Made by a program: the position numbers and the translations under genes. Below are positions 20,526-29,438 of a stretch of DNA of 64,000 bases, in pieces. Position 1 is the first letter of the stretch; each line of letters begins with the position of its first letter. Origin of the DNA: Pseudoalteromonas rubra (GTDB taxonomy: Bacteria; Pseudomonadota; Gammaproteobacteria; Enterobacterales; Alteromonadaceae); the NCBI RefSeq assembly GCF_005887095.1, contig NZ_PNCI01000027.1:62001-126000 (forward strand), given 5' to 3'. The notes below the pieces were generated by a model. The model ran no database searches. It saw only the letters and a list, made by a program, of their open reading frames with translations, and was not told where the DNA came from.

Positions 20526-21425
20526 TTAAATCGTCGAAAGGCAGCGATGAAGCGGTGCCCAGACATACCTTGCATTCATCAGCACATCACGTGTTCTGGC
20601 GCTAAGCTCCGGGTTTTGCAGCTTTAACGTCTGTCTTTCATTAAATTTACTTAACCTGATGGCATCACGCGTGATCGGATGTGCTACAAACAAACGGTTA
20701 AACGAGCCATCATCAATGGCTTTTTGTAAGCCATAAGTCAGCCGCGCTTTTAATCGCGTATTGTGCTTGTTGACAAAAAAATACATGGCCGTGGGATAAC
20801 AAAACGCAAATCTGGGCTCCACAACGACCCCCTTAAGGTTTGGCAACTCAGCCCAGGGTTCATGAAGCGCACGAGGAAATAACTCAAACCGTTTTTCTTC
20901 CAGCATTCTGGGCAACAACGACGCAACGCTGGTGACCACAATAAAACCATTTTTCTCGTAGATTTTTGTATCCGGCCAGTCAATCCCACTGCCGATAAAA
21001 AGGTCCATGAGCTGAGCCGGTGAGTGAAGCTGGTTCAGCTTAGGCAATATGTCTTTATGGGCCAAAAATATCCGCGCGCCCATCATCCCCTTAAGGAGCG
21101 GTACGTAAACGGCGGCCAACTGAGTTTCTCGTTGCTGAGACGTCATAGTCCAGTGTACATCCAACAACTTTCCTTGTTCCAGGATTTCGAGTGTGCGGCC
21201 CTGAGGTGTGTGATCAAATGAGTTTTCGCTTAACTGATAGGGGCCATATTTATCGCGGCTTTTGTTCAAAGCGAGGCGCAGTACCGCAATATAATAATCC
21301 TGTTTAGGGTCAGCGTATGCTTTGGACACATTGTAGCGCACCAGATCGGCCCCTAAACTGTGTGAGCTCGTGAAGATTGAGGCAATCAATGTCGCCCCAA
21401 AGAACCATAAAATACGTTGCCACAT
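20526..21425 (-). CDS. periplasmic solute-binding-like protein
   Basis: 299 aa with a signal peptide (ILWFFGATLIASIFTSSHSLG). The body resembles type 2 periplasmic binding proteins of the SBP_bac_3 kind (LEILEQGKLLDVHWTMTSQQRE, PLLKGMMGARIFLAHKD, LLPRMLEEKRFELFPRALHEPW), but it is a divergent member with no cognate permease nearby. Such orphan proteins in Alteromonadales often lie singly or in pairs and may be sensors rather than transport components. An AAGGAG Shine-Dalgarno precedes the ATG. It follows a similar gene at 21501-22268 by 75 bases. Confidence 0.65.
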   Translation of the reverse strand: MWQRILWFFGATLIASIFTSSHSLGADLVRYNVSKAYADPKQDYYIAVLRLALNKSRDKYGPYQLSENSFDHTPQGRTLEILEQGKLLDVHWTMTSQQRETQLAAVYVPLLKGMMGARIFLAHKDILPKLNQLHSPAQLMDLFIGSGIDWPDTKIYEKNGFIVVTSVASLLPRMLEEKRFELFPRALHEPWAELPNLKGVVVEPRFAFCYPTAMYFFVNKHNTRLKARLTYGLQKAIDDGSFNRLFVAHPITRDAIRLSKFNERQTLKLQNPELSARTRDVLMNARYVWAPLHRCLSTI

Positions 21426-21500
21426 GCCACCACTCCTTTTTGCCGACCCTCGACTTAAATATAGGCAACTTTATTCTTATGTGCACGCAGTCCAGTTTGA

Positions 21501-22268
21501 TCAGGGCAATACAGGCTCTACCTGATAGCTGGTCATTAATTGCGCCAGCTTTATGCGCAAAGCGCTATCATTGAGTAATTCTGACAAGCGCTCAAACTGC
21601 GGCTGAAGTTGTCTGGGCGACAAAATGGCCCGGTAATAAGATTCGTGGGGTTGTTTTGACAGGTAAAAGTGGTTTTGCCAGCGGTTTTTCTTAATAAAGT
21701 AATTCAGTGTAGAGCGGCTGACAATGGCAAAGTCGACTCGCTCGCGCAGCGCCAGCTCCAGTAAGCCCTCCTCGCTGTTGGCATCGACCCGCTCCAACAC
21801 CCCGGCGCTGACCGGTTTGACTGTACGAAAATAGTGATAACCCAAAATACCACCAAACTTTTTATTGCTCATTGAGGCCACCCCATCATATTCAAAGGGA
21901 TTTTCGGCACAGGATACAAACTCATCGGTATCGTACATCAGTGGCTCACTCCATAAGTAGCGAGTCTTGTCCGGGTCTTTAAACCAGACGGGATGCACAC
22001 CCAGTACCGCACCATCTAAGGTCTGTTCATTGAGATCCCGCTCGATACGTCTGCGAGGCAAGTAAACCAGTTTGTAGCGGGTGTGAGACTGCGAGGCGTT
22101 AAGTAATGCCACAAAGTCGAAGTACAAACCTTGTTGCTCTGCCTGATTCATAATGTAAGGGGGCTTGTTGTGATAGACAAATATATTCATTCGTTCAGCT
22201 GCATATGCGGGTAATAGCATACTGAAAAGGGTTAAGGTGAAGCTGACTATCAACAGGTTTATTTTCAC
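21501..22268 (-). CDS. SBP_bac_3-type periplasmic substrate-binding protein
   Basis: 255 aa. A signal peptide (LLIVSFTLTLFSMLLPAYA) precedes a polar-amino-acid-type binding fold: RMNIFVYHNKPPYIMNQAEQQGLYFDFVALLN, then YLPRRRIERDLNEQTLDGAVLGV and LALRERVDFAIVSRSTLNYF. The usual ArtI/HisM partners are absent. The start codon is GTG with a weak ribosome-binding site. It is probably cotranscribed with the neighbouring binding-protein-like gene. Confidence 0.75.
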   Translation of the reverse strand: MKINLLIVSFTLTLFSMLLPAYAAERMNIFVYHNKPPYIMNQAEQQGLYFDFVALLNASQSHTRYKLVYLPRRRIERDLNEQTLDGAVLGVHPVWFKDPDKTRYLWSEPLMYDTDEFVSCAENPFEYDGVASMSNKKFGGILGYHYFRTVKPVSAGVLERVDANSEEGLLELALRERVDFAIVSRSTLNYFIKKNRWQNHFYLSKQPHESYYRAILSPRQLQPQFERLSELLNDSALRIKLAQLMTSYQVEPVLP

Positions 22269-22359
22269 AAATGACTGCCATAAAAAGGCTGAGAAGACTC
22301 TTTAAATCTAGAGCCAGTCTCCCCAACCTTCAAGCACATTAGTTAAATTCTCTTAACGG

Positions 22360-25137
22360 TTAATTGCACCACCCATCGTTATAGGTCACTTGTACAGTCG
22401 CACCGACAGGTGCGCCACTGACCTTAAGGTAACCCCAATACTGGCTTTGCTCACTCAGGTTAATACACTCACTGTTACCTGCCCGGTAAGATCCGGCTTC
22501 AACATTGTTGTCGTTGGGCCACCCCTGGTTACTGTACTCCAGTGTCAGATCACCGTTACCATGGGCTGTTTCGATTCGAATACTCTGCTGGCCACTGACG
22601 TTTTCCAGACTAAACCACATTGGATCCTGACTGCCCATACACACAGCAACGCCCTCTGACAGCCGCCCGCCAGACACGCTCCCCTGAGTCACACAGGTAT
22701 CAGGTAAAGCCGCTACCGGCGCGGTATAGCTGGCAATCAAGTTAACGTCGGCATAAGCATTGTAGCCCCTGAGCATAATATAATACTCACCAGCTTTTGG
22801 TGTCGCAACGTCACAACGCTCTGCATTGCCGCCAACATAAGGCCGACAATCGTAGGTATCCAGCGTAGGTTGCTGAGCGTGACGCAGATACAAGTCAACA
22901 TCTCCGCTGCCATCACTGGTACTGACGGTCAGGTTCGTTGCGCCCGCTGGAAGCTGAATCTTAAAGTATGTCAGTTCATCCTGGGCACCGGCAACAGGCA
23001 CAGCCTTGCCATTTTGTAACTCAACAATCCCCTGATCTGCGCTGATCGTTGCCTGCGTTGTCACCTGATGTGCCAGCCCCTGATTGTCAGTCACAGTGAG
23101 TGTTACTGTGTAGCTACCGGCATCCTGGTAAGTATGAACTGGATCCGCTTGTGTACTCTGCCCGCCATCTCCAAACTGCCACGCATAGCTTAGAGACTGT
23201 CCTTCCGGATCTGAACTGCCCTGACTGCTAAAACTCACAGATGCGCCGGCTGTGCCCTGATAAGGACCATTTATAACCGCTGTCGGCGCCTGATTTGTGT
23301 CGCCTGCCAGTTGTTGCGTCCACTGGGTAAACTCGTTGTCATATTGCGCAGCCCAGTTATTCATACGCGCCTTGTAAGCACTCCAGTTACCGACCCGGGT
23401 TTCTCCCAGCATGGCATTCACTTCATCTTTGTGTGTTTCGATCATAAAGCGTACAGCAAGATAACCCCAGCGATAGATCCTGTCCTGATCAAAGCCGTCG
23501 TAAGTGGTTTCAAAAATCTCACCCAGCTGATAGGTACTGCCGTCTTTTATCGTATCTATGGCATCCTGGTTGTCATTCAGGTTGGCCACATATTCTGCCA
23601 CCCCTTCGCTCCACCAGACAATGGCCTCCGTTGGGGCATTAAAGTCGCCATACAGGTCAAATCGTCCGTCGAGGTAATGCACATACTCGTGCTCCAGATT
23701 CCACACATAGTGATCAGCCTTAGCGTAGCTGGCTTCATAAGCGATGAAGTTTGCCTGGTTACCGACAACACTCGGATCTCCTTCCAGATACATTCCACCA
23801 TTGTCGGTGTTAATACCAAATATCGGACCCGCATATTTCTTGTAATCTGCGCTGCTGTTAAAGATATTAACCTGCAGCATGGTGTTGTTATCATCGGCGA
23901 CGGGTGTTTGATTGGTTTCGAGCATGGTATGAAAGCGCGTCTCTTCTGCTGCCATGGTGTCACAGGCAGACAAATGCTGCGCCTGTGTCATCTCCTGAGA
24001 GCGAATACGGATAGTGCTGCTACACTGATAGCTCTGCGACAATGCTTTACCAACCAGCTCCTCTTTAAACCCACAGATCCCGAAATCACTACAATCCGCG
24101 TAATAGGTCGCGATATCAGCGGCACCAAGCCAGATCCCATCACCATAGCCATAGCTCTGGTAAGTAGAGAACAGAGATTTCAGGGCTGTATCGACAGCTG
24201 GCTGGATTGATGTTCCTGTATAGTTTTTGAGCCTGGCAAGCTCTCTGCCGGCGTTAATGATCATGAATTCAGCATCCGACCCCAGCATCCAGCTTTGTTT
24301 GGTAAAGTTAGCCAGTAAATTCACCAGCTCTGCATCTTTACCGATAAGCGCAACGAAATCGCTGTTCCACTGACCGCGAAATAAAACGGTAAATATGCCA
24401 TTCACCGCACCACGCATATGCCAGCTGGTCGCATAGCTTTCGCTCCAGCGCGACAACCAGGCTTTCACGACTGGCAGATAAACATGCTGAAGTTCGGAAG
24501 AATCCATGGTGGTGATCACCTCGCTGAGTACTTCGCCATGCGCATCGTTGTTGTCATAGAAATGGCTATTGGCCACAAACGCATCCAGCGCGTCTTTCAC
24601 CGCAGTTTGCACACTGCCGTCGAAAGTCACTGAGTCATTATAAAACTCGACGTAAAAACCGGCCCGAATAAACAAGAAAAACGCTTCCAGATCGGCACTG
24701 CCAGTCCCTGAATAATTCACAGACAAGGTCTTTGCCTGCGCAGCGACGGCCAGCATTTTTGCGGTTGTAAAGGTGGCAACCTGAGTGTCAGAAGGTGCAC
24801 TGAACAGATCATTGACACAACTTGCCCCCTGTCCGGAGACTTGCGCAACAATCGTGGATGCACTGGCATTGGCAAAAGCCGCCAGGTCGCAACTGCTTGC
24901 CACATCGACCTGTGATGAAGCCAAGTGCATTGCTACCGGCAAATGCGAATGCATTACAGAGTCACGGGCTGCTGTTGGTGCATTGTCTTGTGCAGTGTGG
25001 TTATGACCTTCGTCGCCATGAGCCAACTGTAAATCGGCAGCGTTCAGTGGTTTAAATTGTCTCTCAACTTGTTGCTGCGTTGCCTGCACGCTAGTGCATA
25101 GCAAGGGAAGCGCAGCGAGTATTGCTTTTATTTTCAT
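22360..25137 (-). CDS. secreted M9-family (Vibrio-type) collagenase-like protease with PKD and PPC domains
   Basis: 925 aa. A signal peptide (IKAILAALPLLCTSVQA) and propeptide-like region come first. The peptidase M9 activator/catalytic region spans about 95-610, with zinc motif HEYVH in NLEHEYVHYLDGRFD and the downstream Glu in WWSEGVAEYVANL. A PKD domain follows (about 628-715, APTAVINGPY, DPEGQSLSYAWQFGDG), then a PPC domain (about 725-815, GDVDLYLRHAQQ) and a C-terminal beta module with cysteines (about 820-925). It should cleave collagen- or gelatin-like proteins outside the cell, exported by Sec and type II secretion. It has a 230-base AT-rich leader and stands alone. The same PPC type occurs in the phosphoesterase at 18030-19988. 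Confidence 0.9.
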   Translation of the reverse strand: MKIKAILAALPLLCTSVQATQQQVERQFKPLNAADLQLAHGDEGHNHTAQDNAPTAARDSVMHSHLPVAMHLASSQVDVASSCDLAAFANASASTIVAQVSGQGASCVNDLFSAPSDTQVATFTTAKMLAVAAQAKTLSVNYSGTGSADLEAFFLFIRAGFYVEFYNDSVTFDGSVQTAVKDALDAFVANSHFYDNNDAHGEVLSEVITTMDSSELQHVYLPVVKAWLSRWSESYATSWHMRGAVNGIFTVLFRGQWNSDFVALIGKDAELVNLLANFTKQSWMLGSDAEFMIINAGRELARLKNYTGTSIQPAVDTALKSLFSTYQSYGYGDGIWLGAADIATYYADCSDFGICGFKEELVGKALSQSYQCSSTIRIRSQEMTQAQHLSACDTMAAEETRFHTMLETNQTPVADDNNTMLQVNIFNSSADYKKYAGPIFGINTDNGGMYLEGDPSVVGNQANFIAYEASYAKADHYVWNLEHEYVHYLDGRFDLYGDFNAPTEAIVWWSEGVAEYVANLNDNQDAIDTIKDGSTYQLGEIFETTYDGFDQDRIYRWGYLAVRFMIETHKDEVNAMLGETRVGNWSAYKARMNNWAAQYDNEFTQWTQQLAGDTNQAPTAVINGPYQGTAGASVSFSSQGSSDPEGQSLSYAWQFGDGGQSTQADPVHTYQDAGSYTVTLTVTDNQGLAHQVTTQATISADQGIVELQNGKAVPVAGAQDELTYFKIQLPAGATNLTVSTSDGSGDVDLYLRHAQQPTLDTYDCRPYVGGNAERCDVATPKAGEYYIMLRGYNAYADVNLIASYTAPVAALPDTCVTQGSVSGGRLSEGVAVCMGSQDPMWFSLENVSGQQSIRIETAHGNGDLTLEYSNQGWPNDNNVEAGSYRAGNSECINLSEQSQYWGYLKVSGAPVGATVQVTYNDGWCN

Positions 25138-25772
25138 AATGTAACCTTATTAAAATGTGTATCCAAACCCCATAAGAGGTGACATATTATTAACACCGAT
25201 TTCATTATGTATACAATATAATTTATATAATTTTATTGAATATGCCTCCTTACTTTTCCTTTTAAGCATTATTTATTCATTTAAGTCAGAAAGTTAGCGG
25301 TTATGTGACAGAAAAAAGAGTGCGCTTGCCCTGTTTGTTGTTCGAAAAACCGCCCAATGAACCAAAAATATATAGCAAAAACATCAACAAACCGGCTGTA
25401 CAGTTTTGCAGTTATCAGCAACCTGTTAACCAAGCTGTATGACAATGCGGTGAGAAGCAAAAGTGAAAAGCAATAGACTAAAGGCAGGTGTACCCATATG
25501 GTTAACGTGTAGCACCGCCAATAAGCGTGAAAAATAGAACATTCATTGCCATACAGATCTGTATAGGGAAAGAAACGATGAAGTCTGTGACAGTATCCAG
25601 CTTGTAAGATTAGCTAAGTGCAGACAGTGCCTGAATTGATGCGCTTTTGCCAGTCAGGCGCTGCTACTAAGCCCACTCAAGACCCTGGCAACCATTCATC
25701 ATCTGAGTGCCGCGCTAAAACAGCACATAATGCGGCTGAAGAAAGAGTTAGCCGCCCATCACTCTGCGCAGG
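25138..25772. other. 635-base gene-free region
   Basis: The part next to the protease gene is strongly AT-rich (25190-25260) and probably carries its promoter. A perfect 14-bp palindrome, ATACAGATCTGTAT, is at 25551-25564. I found no reading frame with a credible start and no recognisable RNA. Confidence 0.4.
25551..25564. promoter_or_regulatory. perfect 14-bp palindrome in a gene-free region
   Basis: ATACAGATCTGTAT. It could be an operator, but the nearest genes are over 200 bases away. Function unknown. Confidence 0.2.
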
Positions 25773-26069
25773 TTAATTGTTATGTAATTCAGTGATAGAC
25801 ACTATGCCATAATGCTCAATCGTGACTATCAGAGTCCGATGCTCTAATCTGATCGGATATTGACCATCGGGGAGCCGCTTTGCCGTCAGGTTATTCAGCC
25901 CGACGATCAATCCATCCAGATCACTGCCCTGCCGCTGTCCCTCAACGCCACGCCCTCGCATATACTCCATGCCCTGCTGAACACATTTTTCAACAACAGC
26001 ATCAGCCACCTTTCGGCCCGCCTGGTTTTTCAGCGACTTAAACAGTAACCCTTTGATTAAAGAAAACAT
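25773..26069 (-). CDS. small protein of unknown function (98 aa)
   Basis: 98 aa, MFSLIKGLLFKSLKNQAGRK at the start, an amphipathic N-terminus, then a charged middle (EYMRGRGVEGQRQGSD) and a beta-rich end (YPIRLEHRTLIVTIEHYGIVSI). An AGGAAG Shine-Dalgarno is correctly spaced before the ATG, which supports translation. I do not recognise a family. It is the last gene before the left border of the defence island. Confidence 0.55.
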   Translation of the reverse strand: MFSLIKGLLFKSLKNQAGRKVADAVVEKCVQQGMEYMRGRGVEGQRQGSDLDGLIVGLNNLTAKRLPDGQYPIRLEHRTLIVTIEHYGIVSITELHNN

Positions 26070-26159
26070 AACACTTCCTATATGCGATAACTATGATGCA
26101 GGAAGTGTAGCAAAGGTGGGTCCAGAGGAGTATGACAAATCGTTTCAAAGTATGTAGGT

Positions 26160-26203
26160 GTGCGCCCAGATGGGCGCATATGTCAAGTTAAGCAACGGTT
26201 TAT
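26160..26203. repeat. left border repeat of the defence island
   Basis: An 18-base inverted repeat, TGCGCCCAGATGGGCGCA (26161-26178), is followed after about 13 bases by AAGCAACGGTTT. The same two blocks, with one change each and a one-base difference in spacing, occur at 42695-42733, where AAGCAACAGTTT is the end of the DUF465 gene. The left copy reads as a decayed duplicate of that gene end and its hairpin. Confidence 0.5.
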
Positions 26204-26328
26204 AATACTCGTTGTTCACACTTAGGCTTCTAATTTCTGGTCAAAAACTGAAAAATTCAAACTTTTTTGTGAATCAATTTATTCCCAGGGTAAGTTATTT
26301 AATAAAGCTTTCTTTAATATAGAGGCTT

Positions 26329-29300
26329 TTACATCCCTACCATACGTTGCATGCTTTGCGTCCAAGACGCTTTAAAAGCTGGGTCTTGGGCAAACAGCTT
26401 GTAGAGTTCTAATTCGTCTTTACGGCGTCGAAGCATGATTTCTTTCAACATTTTCTCAAACGCTAGCTCTCGAGTATGAGGGTCTGCGTTGTTTTGGTAT
26501 TTAGCTTCGAAGTCTGGGTGATTTCGGATGCTATCAGCAATATTCACAAACTTAACTCGTTGCTCTTCTGGGGTTGCGCTCCAACCTTGAAACCAACGTT
26601 CGTTAAAGATTTGGATGATCTCATCTAACGGGTCTTTCTCACTTTCAGCGCCATGTGCCCCACGCGGGTTCGGGTTTTGAGGATCTAACTCAGTTTCAGA
26701 GTCATCTAGCTCGATGGAGTGGTTAAGCTTAACCCTTTGTAATCCATAAGAGCTCAAATCGACGGAATCTAGTAACGAGTCTAATGCTTCTTTATCCGGG
26801 TCTTCGACGGAAAGCTTCGGAATCAAAAACTTCAAAAACCAGAACAGTTTTTCCCACTGAACGACCTCATAAGGCATGATAGATGCCATCTGACCGTAGA
26901 TTTTCACAAACTGCTTGGCTTTCACTTTGAAATCGATTTTAAATTCGTTCTCAAGTTCTAACTCGTGGTTAAAACGCGCAGCTGCTATGTCAATGATTGG
27001 GCTTAGGTCCTGAGCATCTCTTCCTTCAAAGAAAAGCTTGTTGAATTCCTCAACTTCAAACCACTCATAAACACCAGTGCCATCCATATCATCTTTTAGC
27101 TCATGAAGAACATTGACATCTGTCGCTTCAGAAAGCGTTGTCGATGTATAGAAAGGGTCGAATGCGGTTTTTATATCATCCACTGAGTTGAAGAAATCCA
27201 ACACAAACAGATCTTCCGTTTTCTTACCGTACTTTGGTGCTGAACGGTTCAAACGAGACAGCGCTTGCACACACAGTACACTCGCCAGCTTCTTGTCCAC
27301 ATACATGGCACAAAGCTTCGGTTGATCAAAACCTGTCAAATACTTATTCGCCACGACCAACAAACGAAAAGTATCTTGATCTACATGCTTAGGAATTGGG
27401 GAGTCCGAATCCTTACGCTTGTAGTTCACATCAAAGTAATCTTTGGTATCACCTTCTGGGAAGCCATTGAGATCTGCTTCAGTGTATTCAATTCCATCAA
27501 CTTCTTTGGTGCCAGAGAAGGCAATGGCAACTTTAAATGGGTTACCCACCTTATCGAGTTGCCTAGTTAACGCTCGATAGTAGCGGATAGCTGACTCAAT
27601 ATTTTGAGTCACCACCATGCCCTTGCCTTTGCCTTTTAGCTTCTTACCCTTAATCACATGTTTGAGAAAATGTTCAAGCATGATCTCGGCTTTCGTATCT
27701 ATGGTTTCTTGGCTTGCCTCTACATACGCTCGCAAACGCTTCTGCGCTTTTTTACTATCGAACTCAGGGTTATCTTGGATTGATTTTTCAATCTCGTAAT
27801 AACTCTTATAAGTCGTATAGTTGGCAATAACATCGAGGATGAACCCTTCTTCGATCGCTTGTTTCATCGAATACAAATGGAAAGGAGCGTAAGTTCCGTC
27901 CGCTTGTCGCTGACCAAACTTTTCTAGAGTGGTGTTTTTGGGCGTTGCAGTGAAAGCAAAATAAGAGGCATTTCCACGCATCTTACGAGAGCGCATTGCC
28001 TGTAGGATTTTGTCCTGAGCATCTTCCAGCTCTGCCACTTCCCTCTTGCCCATTGCACGGTTCATATTGTCATGAGCGGAGCCTGACTGAGAGCTGTGGG
28101 CCTCATCAATAATGACGGCAAAACGCTTATCACTTAAATCTGCAATACCATCAATAATGAATGGAAACTTCTGAATGGTGGTAATTATGATTTTCTTGCC
28201 ATTCTCTAATGCTGACTTTAGCTCAGACGATTTAAACGCAGGCGCAACAATGTTCTTCACTTCGGAGAACTCTTTAATATTGTCGCGTAGCTGCTTATCG
28301 AGCAATCGACGGTCAGTAACAACGATGACCGAATCAAATAGAGGCACTTCTTTTCCTCTACTCCCTGGTAGATCATCGCTGATAGGATAAGTTTCAATGA
28401 GCTGATATGCAGCCCATGTAATTGAGTTAGACTTACCTGAACCCGCTGAATGCTGTATCAGATAGGTTTGCCCAACACCATTAACTGAGCAGTGATCAAC
28501 CAAGCGACGTACGACATCCATTTGGTGGTATCGAGGGAAGAACAAAGTTCGTTTGTCCAACTGCTTTTTGCTGCTGCCATCAAGGCGAACAAAGTGCTGA
28601 ATAATATTAGCGATGCTTTCTTTGCGAAACACCTCTTGCCACAAGTAAGCCGTCTTGTGGCCATATGGGTTAGTCGGGTTTCCTTTGCCTAGATTGAAGC
28701 CTTTATTGAACGGTAGGAAGAATGTCTTTTTACCTGCCAGTTTGGTCGTCATATAGACTTCATCGGTATCAACCGCCATATGAACCAAACAACGTGCGAA
28801 GTTCAACAGAGGTTGGTTAGCGTCTCTATCATCTCGGTACTGTTTCTGACCATGATAAGCAGCACTTTGTCCCGTCCAATGGTTTTTAAGTTCAAGAGTA
28901 ATCAGCGGAATACCATTGATGAAAAGTACCATGTCGATCTCTTCCAATGGGTTTGCATTGGAATAACAAACTTGGCGAGTCACGCTAAACAAGTTGGCTG
29001 CGAAATCTTTTTCTATCTTCTCAGAACTACTTGCGAGAGGTGCTGGATACATTAACGTTAGAAACGCGTCATCAACGTCTAGCCCCTTTTTCAATAGCCG
29101 CAATACACCATGACGCTTGATCATACGATCAAAGCGCTCGAGGATCTTTCTCTGCCAATCGTGAGGGCTGGTGCGTTTGAGCTTTTCTAGCTCACTCGCT
29201 TGGGTATCTTCGAGAAACTGCCAAAACAAACGGATATCTAAAGCATACTGTTTGTCAAAGTCACTTGGAGAGCCAATAAGATAAAGCGCGTTATTGTAAT

Positions 29301-29400
29301 TAAGCGGTGCTTCACCCAACGCTAGCTCTTCTTTACAAATACCGGTTAAACCTTTTTCTATTGCGGCCTCTAGTGCCTGCTCATTTGTTTTACTAACCAT
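26329..29400 (-). CDS. hsdR: type I restriction enzyme, R (motor and nuclease) subunit
   Basis: 1023 aa. The N-terminal PD-(D/E)xK nuclease is intact: D156 (NPLEEIDMVLF) and E170-L-K172 (LITLELKN). The SF2 motor follows with HSAGSGKS (317-324), IIDEAH (430-435), a TAT motif in FAFTATPKNT, and motif VI in QALSRLNRSAP. The C-terminal region (about 780-1023) is the usual helical part contacting the modification enzyme. It would translocate DNA from unmodified recognition sites and cut at collision. It is the last gene of the island, separated from hsdM and hsdS by two DUF262 genes. Confidence 0.95.
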   Translation of the reverse strand: MVSKTNEQALEAAIEKGLTGICKEELALGEAPLNYNNALYLIGSPSDFDKQYALDIRLFWQFLEDTQASELEKLKRTSPHDWQRKILERFDRMIKRHGVLRLLKKGLDVDDAFLTLMYPAPLASSSEKIEKDFAANLFSVTRQVCYSNANPLEEIDMVLFINGIPLITLELKNHWTGQSAAYHGQKQYRDDRDANQPLLNFARCLVHMAVDTDEVYMTTKLAGKKTFFLPFNKGFNLGKGNPTNPYGHKTAYLWQEVFRKESIANIIQHFVRLDGSSKKQLDKRTLFFPRYHQMDVVRRLVDHCSVNGVGQTYLIQHSAGSGKSNSITWAAYQLIETYPISDDLPGSRGKEVPLFDSVIVVTDRRLLDKQLRDNIKEFSEVKNIVAPAFKSSELKSALENGKKIIITTIQKFPFIIDGIADLSDKRFAVIIDEAHSSQSGSAHDNMNRAMGKREVAELEDAQDKILQAMRSRKMRGNASYFAFTATPKNTTLEKFGQRQADGTYAPFHLYSMKQAIEEGFILDVIANYTTYKSYYEIEKSIQDNPEFDSKKAQKRLRAYVEASQETIDTKAEIMLEHFLKHVIKGKKLKGKGKGMVVTQNIESAIRYYRALTRQLDKVGNPFKVAIAFSGTKEVDGIEYTEADLNGFPEGDTKDYFDVNYKRKDSDSPIPKHVDQDTFRLLVVANKYLTGFDQPKLCAMYVDKKLASVLCVQALSRLNRSAPKYGKKTEDLFVLDFFNSVDDIKTAFDPFYTSTTLSEATDVNVLHELKDDMDGTGVYEWFEVEEFNKLFFEGRDAQDLSPIIDIAAARFNHELELENEFKIDFKVKAKQFVKIYGQMASIMPYEVVQWEKLFWFLKFLIPKLSVEDPDKEALDSLLDSVDLSSYGLQRVKLNHSIELDDSETELDPQNPNPRGAHGAESEKDPLDEIIQIFNERWFQGWSATPEEQRVKFVNIADSIRNHPDFEAKYQNNADPHTRELAFEKMLKEIMLRRRKDELELYKLFAQDPAFKASWTQSMQRMVGM

Positions 29401-29438
29401 AAATTCCCGTTGTTTGTTTTGATTATTCAGAGTCTTTA

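Noticed and set aside
23311-24210. 299-codon open frame on the plus strand
   Set aside because: It lies entirely antisense to the M9 collagenase-like gene, which has clear catalytic and PKD/PPC motifs; the antisense product is rich in His, Ile and Val without any domain.
26161-26178. Border hairpin as an ordinary terminator or as one unit of a CRISPR array
   Set aside because: There is no U-run on either strand, and only two copies occur in the window, 16 kb apart, with no spacer-like arrangement.
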